Part shown: positions 33,035 through 42,116 of the stretch, one piece after another
How positions within the stretch are numbered: position 1 is the stretch's first letter
Layout: every line of letters begins with the position of its first letter
Source of the DNA: Parapristionchus giblindavisi
Taxonomy: Eukaryota > Nematoda > Chromadorea > Rhabditida > Diplogasteridae
Direction of reading: 5' to 3'
DNA length: 64,000 nucleotides
Assembly (NCBI GenBank): GCA_943737045.1
Contig: CALSFV010000204.1
Span: forward strand, 744,001-808,000
Made by a program: the position numbers and the translations under genes
Notes under the pieces: generated by a model
What the model was told of the DNA's origin: nothing
The model's input: the letters and a program-made list of their open reading frames with translations, nothing else
Databases searched by the model: none

Positions 33035-36000
33035 ATGAGTGCGGAACCGTTATCCCCTGTTGTTAAATCAATAATAATATGGTACAATCGGATTACTGGA
33101 TACGCGTTTCTGGTTGTCAATACTAGTTTTCTCATCTTTATCCTAATCAAGAGTAATAAGCGGCACAGAGGATATCTACCATATTTCACAGCACTACAGG
33201 TACATCAGCTTCCACTGAATTTATGATTGTCATAATCTCACTTTCAAAATGGTATTAACAACGGTGGCCAAGTCAATGCTGATAAATAGAGTTGGCTATT
33301 TGGGGGGGGGGGGCGGGGGTTGCGGGCCCGCAATGGCCTTTACTCTCCATTGCTAGTGATTGCGGGCCAAGGCGGCTAAAAATCATTTGCAATCTCGAAT
33401 GGAGAGGACGGAGAGGGATTGCGGGCTGCAATGTCATGGCGGGTCCGCAAAGACTAATTTATTCCTACCCGGCTACTTTTTTTGTGACCGGTCGTTCTTC
33501 TCTCCGGGTAGGAATAAAGTAGTCGTTGCGGGCCCACAATCGCTCCCCCTCCCCTCCCTCCGAGTTTGCGGGCCCGCAATGATTTTACACCGCACTGCAT
33601 GTCGCAAACCATAGCGCGTTTTAGTCATCTCTACTAGTCAACATACATCACAATGGAATTCTTGCCACGAATTCACAGATTAGTACAATACTTCATGAAA
33701 GGATATGTGTTGCCTTTTTGCAGAATGAAATCTTTTCAGTTTTTCTCCATATTATTCGATACTTACTTCATTTTTCTGTCGCTTATTTTAATGGGAAAAG
33801 AAGGAATTGGTTACTCCATCGATTACCGATTTCCTGTAGTGTTGGAGGGCTACGAAGTCATGGTAATGATTTGTCATAGTAAAAAAAATTTATTCACAAA
33901 TTTTATGAATTCATCATTTAGATTTACGCGTTATTAATATTTTGTTGTTTCGGCGTATCGTACTTCATCGGCTTGGGATGCAGATTCAATGTAAGTATTC
34001 CGTTATATTTAGTGTTATGTCAAGAAAAGATAAGTTAAGTTAAAAATTGTTAAGAAAATCATCGGAATAGTGTTATATAATCCATGTATATGGTGCCGCG
34101 TGTCGCGATTTTTCACATTCAATAAAGAGTCAAAAATTATGTTTGTAAAATATGAAATGTATAAAAGCTCCGTATAAAATGATAATTGTGATAATTACTA
34201 ATTGTAGACATGAATTCAACAAATTCAGGTAATTCAACAGGTTCCAACCAAGAGCCACGCTTTCAGCACGAAAACAAGCAAAGGCTGTTTAATTTGCTAC
34301 TTTGTCGGAACTTTCCTGTTTTTTGGCCCGGGGTAATTTACATAAGTTCTGCATTTGCAGAACTGCTCCCCTGCTAGGGGGAAGCTTTCCCTCCCATTTT
34401 AGGGAGGGTAGTCCAATGGGGGCCCGTGCTCCCCGCCCTCTCCTCCAAATGGGAGAGCGCTGGACTGAAACGAAGAAGGACTACGAGGGCTTTTATAGAT
34501 ATTTGTAATATATTAAATTTTATTAGGATTTGAAAGAGAGAGTACAAAAATAGAGAGAGCAATTCTTCATTTTGGCTTCGCATTCCGCAAATGCAGGGTC
34601 GGTTTTTACACATTTTACATCACATTTAGACCGCACAATGGAGAAATAGAAGCAAATTAAGGAATGGCGAGTGCTGAATGATAGTGAACTTAATGCAAAT
34701 TTTCCCCGGGCCAAAAATCAGGAAAGTGCCACTTTGTCATCGTATTACCAATATTTGTGGTGTATATGGCAGTAGCAATGAAATCGACAATCTCAAATGT
34801 TAGTGAACCTAAATTGATCGATTTACGAGCAAATAATACCTTTAATAATAATAAAAATAATAATGATTATAATAATAATATTACTACTAAAAATATTACG
34901 CAAACGTTTAGAATAAATGTTGTACATACTGAATTTTTACAGGAAATAGGTGATCCTTCTTTTGCGTGGGTGGCTGCATATCCTGTTCATGGATCGATAC
35001 AAAATAACTGGCTCAGCTTTTCGGCGGTTTTTGGTGAAATTCTAACAAGGGGATGCTCTCAATTCGTCATGGCCTTATGAAATGTCAACAGAGTGATTAG
35101 AATCAGTTATACATGCTGATCGTTTTTAAACAGTGTTTAACCGACATGAGCTACGTGAACATTTATATGGAAAATATAAGTAAAGAACTTATTATTATCC
35201 TCACTATCAATAATTCTTTTTTCTATGATCTTGTGATGACGAATAAGCTCCTCTCGGAATTTCTTATTAACATTCTCAAAAGTATGTCTACTTTCAGTGG
35301 AAGGGTGACTAATTGATCTTTGCCATGCTATAAAGCGCTTGTTCAATAGGCGCTCCATATGAGGTGGCAGCTTGCCATGATTTACGTTTGCCCTTGGGGG
35401 CATAATCCACAAATTTTAGCAAGATCGGATGACGAGAAATGACTAAAAATGCGATTTCAACGCGACGCCGTCTGGCCTTAACGGTGGATCTAGGTGCAAA
35501 ATGAACATCACCATCATCATCAGCACCCTTGAGAACCCCGATCTCCAAATTTTGGTTTTTTTACTGTTCCAGATTTCACATATTTTGGTCGAGTCTTAAG
35601 CAAACGGTCTCATATCAGTACCGTGTTTCTCCAAAACGCATATTATATTAAATTATATTATATTATATTGTACCACCGATTCCTACAGCGAGAGACACGA
35701 GATTTATGAGGATAAGCGCCAAACAAACAATAAGAATAAAAATGGGTATGCAAATGAGTTGCAAATGAGAAATTACCATGACCAATAAGATCAAAAATTC
35801 AACAAACATCAGTTTTCGGAGATCACTTTCCAACACGAAAGTTCCGATAAAAAAGTTCCCAAAACATAGTTCCGAAAAAAAAGTTCCGAAACGTGGTTTC
35901 CAATATTATAATTACGAAATGAGAATTCCAGCCCTTTCATTCCAATAAAAACTTTCCCCAAACAGCGGTGTCCGAATGAATAGTTTTGAAGTGAGAGTTC

Positions 36001-37426
36001 TTTTTAAAAAGTACCCAACTAGAAGTTTCGAAATACAGAGTTCCAGGAAAAATGTTCCAACTCAACATTGCACCGGATAATGCATTCACGTTCACGACTG
36101 CCACGGGTTCGATCCCCCTGAAGCAGTTTTCTTTTGCTGATTTTTTTGTTGTCGTTTCAATCATTTGACAACAAAAAAATAGAAAGAATATAATCGAAGG
36201 CGGGAAGAACCTGGAAACCTAATCCACTGTCTATTCCATTGCATAAGGGCAGTCCGAATGGAGAGCATTTCATCGTAAAAATGATTCATGCGAATAAATT
36301 TAATTATTCTCCAGGCATCTTCATCAATTTCTTTCCCATTGTACTGATTTTAGTCTTGGCAATGATGACCATGATTACCACTTTGACCGATGGAATGTAT
36401 GCGATGAGCCACTCGTTCAGAAGGTAGATATTATTTATTTTAAAAAAAGTATTCATCGTAAGACCTGTGAAGGGTTATATTTAACACTTTTATGTGTTAG
36501 TTTAATCATAAAAAGTGTTAAATTTAACACTTCATGTGCTGTGTGTTGTTCTTTTTTCTCTGCGCGATTTTCCCCATCTTTTTTATGTTTACTATGTTAA
36601 ATGTTCATTTTTTTCAGATATCAAAGACGAGCAGTTACAGCTGCTGTGTTGCTGGTGCGTTTGTCAATTGATAACATAAATCGGCATGGAGAATACTTAC
36701 AAGAGCCCAAAACCCGGTCCATATAGGTATATTTATTTAAGGTAGTCGTGCCGATTTTAACGATTGGTATACCTCTCGGCTACTTAGGCGCCAGCATAAT
36801 TTTCTCAATGGAGATTAGTGGTACATCAAAGATACATAAAATTATGAATATATAATTATATTTATTGATTAATCGAATGGTACAACTTGCATGGTACTAG
36901 AGTAGCCACATTGACGTACCACATTCTCTATGAGAGTAACTTTGTGTGTGAGAAGTCTTTGCAACTTTCTGGTTATGAGTACATGGAAGCCAGAATTTTA
37001 CTCAAGATATACGAGCAATATTGATATTGCATGAATAAAACTAAAAGGCTAAACTACACCGTGATAATTGTGTTCTAAAGCCATACCGAGTAGCTTGTTT
37101 TAGCAGCGCACACTGATTGTAAGAGAAACTCAAAAAAAGGAATAATGAAAATGTTGCCCAGAAAAAAATGTTGCTACACACAAATTATTAGGGTACTTGA
37201 AACAATTTTCACCAACTGTTAATAATTGAAAATTTTAGATGACGCATCTGCCCTCTTGTTTTTAATAATTAACATACACGCCTACTGCAACACCATCGTC
37301 AGTATATGTTGTCTATCACTGCATCGGACTGAATTATACAAACACATCGCGAAATCTATGCAAATGTGTTTGAAAAGACCGAAGACGAAATTGGTTCAAA
37401 GTTCTATGAGAAGACTGTCATCATGA
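33035..37426 (+). CDS. Serpentine (7TM) chemoreceptor-like gene, interrupted by a MITE
   Basis: Plus-strand exons: 33035-33199 (start; TM1), 33724-33862, 33922-33990 (IYALLIFCCFGVSYFIG), 34229-34798 (TM segment, contains the MITE 34,307-34,730), 34943-35033 (FAWVAAYPVHG), 36315-36423 (FINFFPIVLILVLAMMTM), 36618-36654, 36742-36820 (VVVPILTIGIPLGYLGAS) and 37239-37426 (LLFLIINIHAYCNTIVSICC plus a basic tail, stop TGA). Phases fit from 33724 onward. A small exon between 33,199 and 33,724 is probably missing from the model, since the phases disagree there and a GC-rich insertion occupies that intron. The MITE brings an in-frame stop, so this allele is likely null unless it is excised or heterozygous. 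The topology suits a nematode chemosensory GPCR; Srh/Sri-like is an inference. Confidence 0.6.
33301..33580. mobile_element. GC-rich palindromic insertion
   Basis: Starkly GC-rich island in AT-rich DNA. TTGCGGGCCCGCAATG occurs near both ends, with more GCGGGCC/GCGGGTCC blocks and an inverted CTACCCGG/CCGGGTAG pair inside. It lies in the first intron interval of the receptor gene. Type of element unknown. Confidence 0.5.
34307..34730. mobile_element. hAT-like MITE in a receptor transmembrane exon
   Basis: 424 bp with ends GGAACTTTCCTG and CAGGAAAGTGCC, and a perfect 8-bp duplication ACTTTGTC (34,299-34,306 and 34,731-34,738). The arms extend inward (GGCCCGGGG/CCCCGGGCC; TTCTGCATTTGC/CGCAAATGCAG). 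The minus-strand paralogue at 29.66-29.68 kb has the uninterrupted exon. Splitting the exon here introduces a stop 10 codons into the element. Confidence 0.85.
35115..35412 (-). mobile_element. Degenerate fragment of the LINE-1-family ORF2 (same family as 40.8-45.0 kb)
   Basis: The minus-strand translation NHGKLPPHMERLLNKRF matches NHGKLPPHIERLLNKRF of the complete LINE's ORF2, and a further ~55 residues align with substitutions (KKFREELIRHHK, KRIIDSEDNNKFFTY). It is only the linker between endonuclease and reverse transcriptase. It lies in the large receptor intron between 35,033 and 36,315. Confidence 0.8.
35560..36310. other. Rest of the receptor intron
   Basis: Contains a ttatattatat microsatellite (35,644-35,672) and a degenerate AAGTTCCGAAA tandem tract (35,835-36,060). 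A tRNA-like SINE head follows at 36,065-36,170, with B-box GGGTTCGATCCCC and then TTTTCTTTTGCTGATTTTTT, shared with 46,715-46,830. No exon seen. Confidence 0.5.
36475..36533. repeat. Short palindromic insertion, AACACTT family
   Basis: ATATTTAACACTTTTA...AAGTGTTAAATTTAACACTT forms a hairpin. A relative lies at 56,648-56,700 (ATTTAACACTGTTCG...TTGTTAAATATAACACTT). Confidence 0.5.
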
Positions 37427-37546
37427 ACGCAGATAATGCAGATTTCCGTCAGACCAGCGCGAGCATGGCGCCGGTTAGGCTCATGTCAACACGGTTTTCG
37501 CTTGGCTTTTGAATACCAAATAATAATATTTTATCATTTCTTACAG

Positions 37547-37670
37547 AGAGATTGCTAATGTGACAAGCAATTTGAAAGATGAAAACGTGAAAATAAAATA
37601 TGAAGAAATGGTGTATCCACTGCAATTACTTGATCACAGCGAGAGCTTTCGAACGAAACAACAAAAAGTG
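37547..37670 (+). CDS. Possible isolated exon downstream of the receptor
   Basis: Flanked by acceptor ttcttacag and donor gtaaag. The 124-nt interval is open in one frame, reading EIANVTSNLKDENVKIKYEE and then MVYPLQLLDHSESF..., hydrophilic with one N-glycosylation motif. No homologue elsewhere in the window and no recognised domain. Could be the start of another gene or a chance open interval. Confidence 0.25.
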
Positions 37671-37679
37671 GTAAAGTGC

Positions 37680-38240
37680 TTTGGTATAGTTACTATATGA
37701 TTTTCAAAAGAGTTCCATACTGGTACAATACGATTACGAATAAATGAAAAATATTGTGAAGTAGATGATCGATAAGTTCTTAGTTTCATATTGTGGCCAC
37801 GAGTACGAGTAATTGTATTTGAAAAAAAAGAAACAATGAGCGAGGGTCTATGTTTACAAAATTGTGTATAATCTTATATGTTACGATGATGTCGTTTTGT
37901 TTTCGTCTACATTATAATGAGGGGAGGTTGAACTTGAGTAGACGATCATCGTAGTCAGCGTAAGGTAAATGCCACCGTTGTCACTAAATACAACACGAAA
38001 TATATTAAATTGCACAGTCTATCTCCTACTGAAGCCGAAGGAGATAGGCAGCTTGCCGAATTTTTAAAACGCATGGTAGATAATACTTTATTTTCAAAAA
38101 TCTTAAATTATCTGTTTCTGATTGCATTCAATGTTAAGAATAAGTTAATACCCGGTAGCCCGTGCGGCTATAATTGCGCCTGACGTGATTTCCTCATTTC
38201 AGAGGAACTTCGGTATTGTTCTAGGGTGCGTTGTGAAAAT
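37680..38240. other. Intergenic, no gene recognised
   Basis: AT-rich single-copy sequence. Only short similarity to MITE ends (AGCGTAAGGTAAATGCC at 37,957). Confidence 0.4.
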
Positions 38241-38282
38241 TAAAAGGCGTTCTCGGTAAGAATGCAGTGAAAGAAATGTAAG

Positions 38283-38540
38283 ATGGCACAGTTGGTGAAA
38301 ACCATTAATGTGCGCTCAAACTTCACAGGTGGGATACACTACACGATGAGGATTTGCACTGCGATACACGATGAGGATTTGCACTGCGACTTTATTTTTC
38401 TTTTTGATGAGGAAAATTTTCTCGAGTTATTCAGTGATCGTGACTTTGTAGTGGAATCTATCATGACAAACCTAGATGACGTGTTTGGCATTGATGAAGA
38501 TATAGAGATTATTGGAGTCGAAGATATTATACCGAACTAA
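38283..38540 (+). CDS. Unrecognised open frame in the foldback element
   Basis: Starts at an ATG within the terminal repeat and encodes 85 residues with an acidic end (DDVFGIDEDIEIIGVEDI). The 25-bp duplication inside it shifts the frame relative to a pre-duplication ancestor, so the present product may be artificial. A second frame after an acceptor at 38,571 (QSLDVNSSLSIDPVPPALGL) could be a following exon. No domain recognised. Confidence 0.25.
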   Translation: MAQLVKTINVRSNFTGGIHYTMRICTAIHDEDLHCDFIFLFDEENFLELFSDRDFVVESIMTNLDDVFGIDEDIEIIGVEDIIPN

Positions 38541-39039
38541 TTGAGAATCAGATAAAATACATTTTCTTTCAGTGACTTGTCAGTTTTACACTTTACAAGG
38601 GAACATCAAATGTCAATCACTTGATGTCAACTCTAGCCTGTCAATTGATCCGGTACCTCCCGCGCTTGGTCTCGGAACTGTTCTGGAGAAGCCAGTTGTA
38701 ACAGTTCCTTCGTTTGTTCTGCAATCCTCCAATTCTTCTCTCTTCTCGAATGGAGTTCGACTTTGACCCAGTGTCTGCCAAGGCTGTTTCTGTCCAGGTC
38801 GCCCTCACCTTCGACCCCTCCCTCTGATCTGATCTACCGATAGAGGGATCGATATCTCCATGCTCTTTCTGCTCCTCTCGCGGTTGCAGCTTCTATCCCC
38901 GATGCGAAAGGCGTACTTCTCCATCGTTGTTGATTTGTAGTTGTTGTTATCGTTGTTGTGGTTGTTGAAGATGAAGTTTGACTTTGAAACTGCATGTTGG
39001 AAAGCAAAGAAAAAATACAGCAAAAGAAATTGTACAAGT

Positions 39040-39110
39040 GGGGATTCGAACCAACGACATTCCAAAAGCTAATTCGGCACTCTAACCACTTGGCTACGGA
39101 GGACACAGAC
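39040..39110 (-). repeat. tRNA-like sequence (SINE head or decayed tRNA)
   Basis: The minus strand reads CCGTAGCCAAGTGGTTAGAG (A-box) and GGTTCGAATCCCC (B-box) at tRNA spacing. The acceptor stem does not pair and the T-stem is broken, so it is not an expressible tRNA. Confidence 0.5.
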
Positions 39111-39904
39111 TGTATTCTTTGAGTGTTTGACACTATTCCACGGGGCTCGCGCCCAAATTTCCATCACATTTTCATAATCGATTTTCGGTACCAAAGAAGC
39201 AAATATGCGGACATTTCAAAACAGTTCTGTGATCCCCTGGGGAGTACTAGTCGACCTGTGTCAACGAATTTAGCACTGAGTGTCCGCGGCATTTGAGGTT
39301 CCCTTGTTATTCGCTTAATTTGTCAATAAAACAACTTTCTGAAGACCGTATGCACTAAGAAAAACCGCGGGCGGCATTGGTAAGTCTACGAAAAATCTGC
39401 AAAAATCCTTGCTCTGGGTGGGGTTCGAACCTGTGAGCTAAAATCGGGCGATAGATTTGCTCGAAAAAACGTAAATATTTAGATTTTTCCCGAAATATTT
39501 TTATTAAATTCTACATTAAATTTGCTACAAGATAGCATCATTGAATTTCCCCGGAGATTATCGTAAAGTGATGATTTATTTTTTTGAAAAAGAAAAATGT
39601 CCCAAAAAATTGGTTTTTCGCGCATAACTATATACGGGCTATGTACTTGACCAAACACTTTGAAAATTTACCTTTAAGTATAACTTTTTGCGCTCTTTCG
39701 AATGGTATATGACACGATAGGCAAATCTCAACTTTATTTTTTGCGAGATCAAAGATCAAAGATCACTTTTGCTGTCCAACTTTTTGGCTGAAGTGTATCC
39801 CACCCCTAGGGACTCCACCTGTGAAGTTTGAGCGCACAGAAATGGTTTTCACCAACTGTGCCAATTTGCTTGCCGTCTTAGCGAGAACGCCTTTTAAAAG
39901 TGGA

Positions 39905-40150
39905 CTCCCGCGAATATTTTCGTGAACAAACTATGAAGACAGAATGATAGCAAAAGTTTTTCTACATACCGTACACTATTTATTTTATGCTAATTCAGCT
40001 TATTGATGGCTACAATCATGAATGAATCATGCTAGCAAACTCAGGCAAAGGAGCGCTTTTTGAAAATCGGAAAGTTCGGCAATAGGATTCGAACCCGCTA
40101 CCATGCGCTTTCTAGTCAGAAGTTTTACCACTACGCTAAGGGAAGGACGA
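39905..40150 (-). mobile_element. tRNA-derived SINE (family 1)
   Basis: Minus strand: CGTAGTGGTAAAACTTCTGA (A-box), GCGGGTTCGAATCCTATTGCC (B-box), then the family body to TAGTTTGTTCACGAAAATATT. Confidence 0.65.
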
Positions 40151-40349
40151 TAGTCTCCCTATCTTCTTGCATATCACTAGACACTTGAATAAGCGAGATG
40201 CAAGAGATTTGCATGATCACTCGTGGGTCTCCACCTTTAAGCATGCTGCGCATCTCCTCCGGTATTTCAAAACTTGAAGTCTACTTACAGTTTCACTTTA
40301 AGTAGACTTGTAAGTCAACTACAAGTGAAACGTAAGTTAAAAAACTGCC

Positions 40350-40710
40350 GCCATCAAGCGTTTTTCGTCTAATAATGGTTATATATAGCATTACATGACT
40401 TCCTATAGCGAATTTGCACTCTTTGGATCTTGGCAAAGATCAGGCTGAATAGGTGGTATACTGTAGAAAATCCTACCGCACAACCAGTTTCACAAAACAG
40501 CGTTCAAAGTGATTTATTTCAAAATTATTCTTCACGGGTAAATTAGGCAATCTCAGAGATGCTCAAATACCCTAAAAGTGAAACATTATCTAAAAAAAAA
40601 CTAGCAACCGCGTTTAGATATCAAGATTCAAAATTTTCAAAACCTTGTGAACTTTTGTCAAAATTTTTCGACATTTTTGAATAATGTTTCACTTTTTTTC
40701 GTTTTGACGG
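40350..40710 (-). repeat. Dispersed repeat, partner of 16,055-16,405
   Basis: Inverted relative of the 16-kb repeat, joined on its left to a fragment of the ACTTAAAG MITE family (40,257-40,345). No coding potential. Confidence 0.55.
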
Positions 40711-40762
40711 TATTTCAGAACACTTAGTTCCTCTCATATTTTCAAACTGTGAATTTTATGGT

Positions 40763-40963
40763 CTCCTTCCCCCTTCCTCACTCCTTCCCCCTTCCTCACT
40801 CCTTCCCCCTTCCTCACTCCTTCCCCCTTCCTCACTCCTTCCCCCTTCCTCACTCCTTCCCCCTTCCTCACTCCTTCCCCCTTCCACACTCCTTCCCCCT
40901 TCCTCACTCCTTCCCCCTTCCTCACTCCTTCCCCCTTCCTTTCACTCCTTCCCCCTTCCTTCC
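40763..40963. repeat. 18-bp polypyrimidine minisatellite
   Basis: About eleven units of CTCCTTCCCCCTTCCTCA in a strictly pyrimidine-rich strand, with one variant (CCACA) and two longer final units. It abuts the 5' region of the complete LINE. The encoded FPLPHS/RKGEGV repeats on either strand are by-products. Confidence 0.9.
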
Positions 40964-41105
40964 CATGAGGAGGTGACTAGAAATCGTCTCTCGTATTGAT
41001 CAATCGACCAAATAGTACCCGTCTCTATCCAACTGCCACCTCCAAGTAGCCGACTGTCTTGTACCGAAGGCAGTAATATCTCAACAATCGGTACCCACTC
41101 AGGTC

Positions 41106-42116
41106 ATGGATTCACTTAGAGCTTTACTGTCTCCTAATTCTTCTTCCTCAAGCTCAGGTTCAAAGCGCCAACGAGTTGACGGCGACGCCCAATCTGAGAT
41201 GTCGATCACCGATATCTGTTGTATTCTGGTCAAACTACAAGCCGAACTTCAACGCGAACGTGAACGTACAATGGCCGTTGAAGAGAAGCTTCGAGCTCTG
41301 GAAGGATCTACAGCTGAACTACGAGAGGTGACAAATACCCTTTCCACTCCTATCCCTTCTCAATGTTCTTGCCCATGTAACAATCACGATACAGTTATGG
41401 TAGACCCATCCCTTCAACCCAATCAATCGGTTCCCCAATCTAATGATAATCCAAAGACTCCACTCCCACCTCCTCCTGTGGAGGACACCAAGGACCTAGA
41501 GCGTAGTCTCGTGATTGCTAGATTACCACTTAGTGAATCAAATGATCCCTATCAATCTCTATTCGATGATTATAATAGTGTAGCTCGTATCAGTTCAATC
41601 ATTGGTATCCCTTTTATGCCCATATGTGTCTATCGTATGCCCGTATCTGGTGATGATTCATCCTTCCCACGCCTTACCAAGGTCTTATGTCCTACTAAAA
41701 AGCACAAAGAGCTAATGCTGAAATACGCATCTAGAATCAAGTCTGATCCTCATTTCCGTGACGTCTTTATTCGTGCCTCGATTGCTAATCCTGCTGATAG
41801 ACGCCCCACTCCTCCCATAACTCGTAGACGTCAATCCAACCACATTCCAAATCGTTCCAGACTTAATTCATCTCATTCCCATCATTCCAATCATTCTGTT
41901 CATACCAATGATTTCCCCAATCGTCCTGCACAATCCAATTATCGCCTTCAGCCTCAGTCATTCCAGCCTTATCGCCCCATTTCTAGACCTAATCATACTA
42001 TATCCTTCAATCCCTATCAGTATAATTATTCTACACCCTATATGTCATATCAATCTCAATATGGTGCTCCTCCCAACTTTGGTCTCCCTATAAATCCTCT
42101 TATGTCAAATTGGTAA
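41106..42116 (+). CDS. LINE ORF1 protein (336 residues)
   Basis: Presumed RNA-binding chaperone of the retrotransposon particle. Starts MDSLRALLSPNSSSSSSGSK with a basic KRQR motif. A Glu/Arg-rich coiled coil lies near residues 50-85 (QAELQRERERTMAVEEKLRA) and a Pro-rich linker at 100-140. A compact region near 145-240 (ERSLVIARLPLSES.., VYRMP, LTKVLCPTKKHKELML) resembles the RRM-like domain of CR1/L2-type ORF1 proteins. The tail is Asn/Ser/Tyr/His-rich. No zinc knuckle is seen. It ends TGG TAA, overlapping the start region of ORF2. Confidence 0.75.
   Translation: MDSLRALLSPNSSSSSSGSKRQRVDGDAQSEMSITDICCILVKLQAELQRERERTMAVEEKLRALEGSTAELREVTNTLSTPIPSQCSCPCNNHDTVMVDPSLQPNQSVPQSNDNPKTPLPPPPVEDTKDLERSLVIARLPLSESNDPYQSLFDDYNSVARISSIIGIPFMPICVYRMPVSGDDSSFPRLTKVLCPTKKHKELMLKYASRIKSDPHFRDVFIRASIANPADRRPTPPITRRRQSNHIPNRSRLNSSHSHHSNHSVHTNDFPNRPAQSNYRLQPQSFQPYRPISRPNHTISFNPYQYNYSTPYMSYQSQYGAPPNFGLPINPLMSNW

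Larger units (their letters stand above)
38240..39899. mobile_element. Foldback element with internal open frames and a tRNA-like insertion
   Basis: Ends share AAAAGGCGTTCTCG and then GGCACAGTTGGTGAAAACCATT...GTGCGCTCAAACTTCACAGGTGG in inverted orientation (38,240-38,345 and 39,795-39,899). The interior holds two short plus-strand frames (38,283-38,540; 38,572-38,766) separated by an acceptor (ttctttcag at 38,562-38,570). It also holds a 25-bp tandem duplication at 38,340-38,389 and, on the minus strand, a tRNA-like segment near 39,040-39,110. Non-autonomous DNA element suspected. Confidence 0.5.

Noticed and set aside
34757..35080. 107-codon plus-strand frame as a single exon
   Set aside because: The middle part (NNNKNNNDYNNN) is AT-rich intron. 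GTTAGT at 34,799 and an acceptor before 34,943 split it, as the minus-strand paralogue confirms.
39040..39110. Minus-strand tRNA gene
   Set aside because: Boxes present but T-stem mismatched and acceptor ends do not pair.
40734..40976. Periodic array at 40.76-40.96 kb as a CRISPR or as RKGEGV/FPLPHS protein repeats
   Set aside because: Uniform 18-bp head-to-tail units without unique spacers; a plain minisatellite in eukaryotic DNA.
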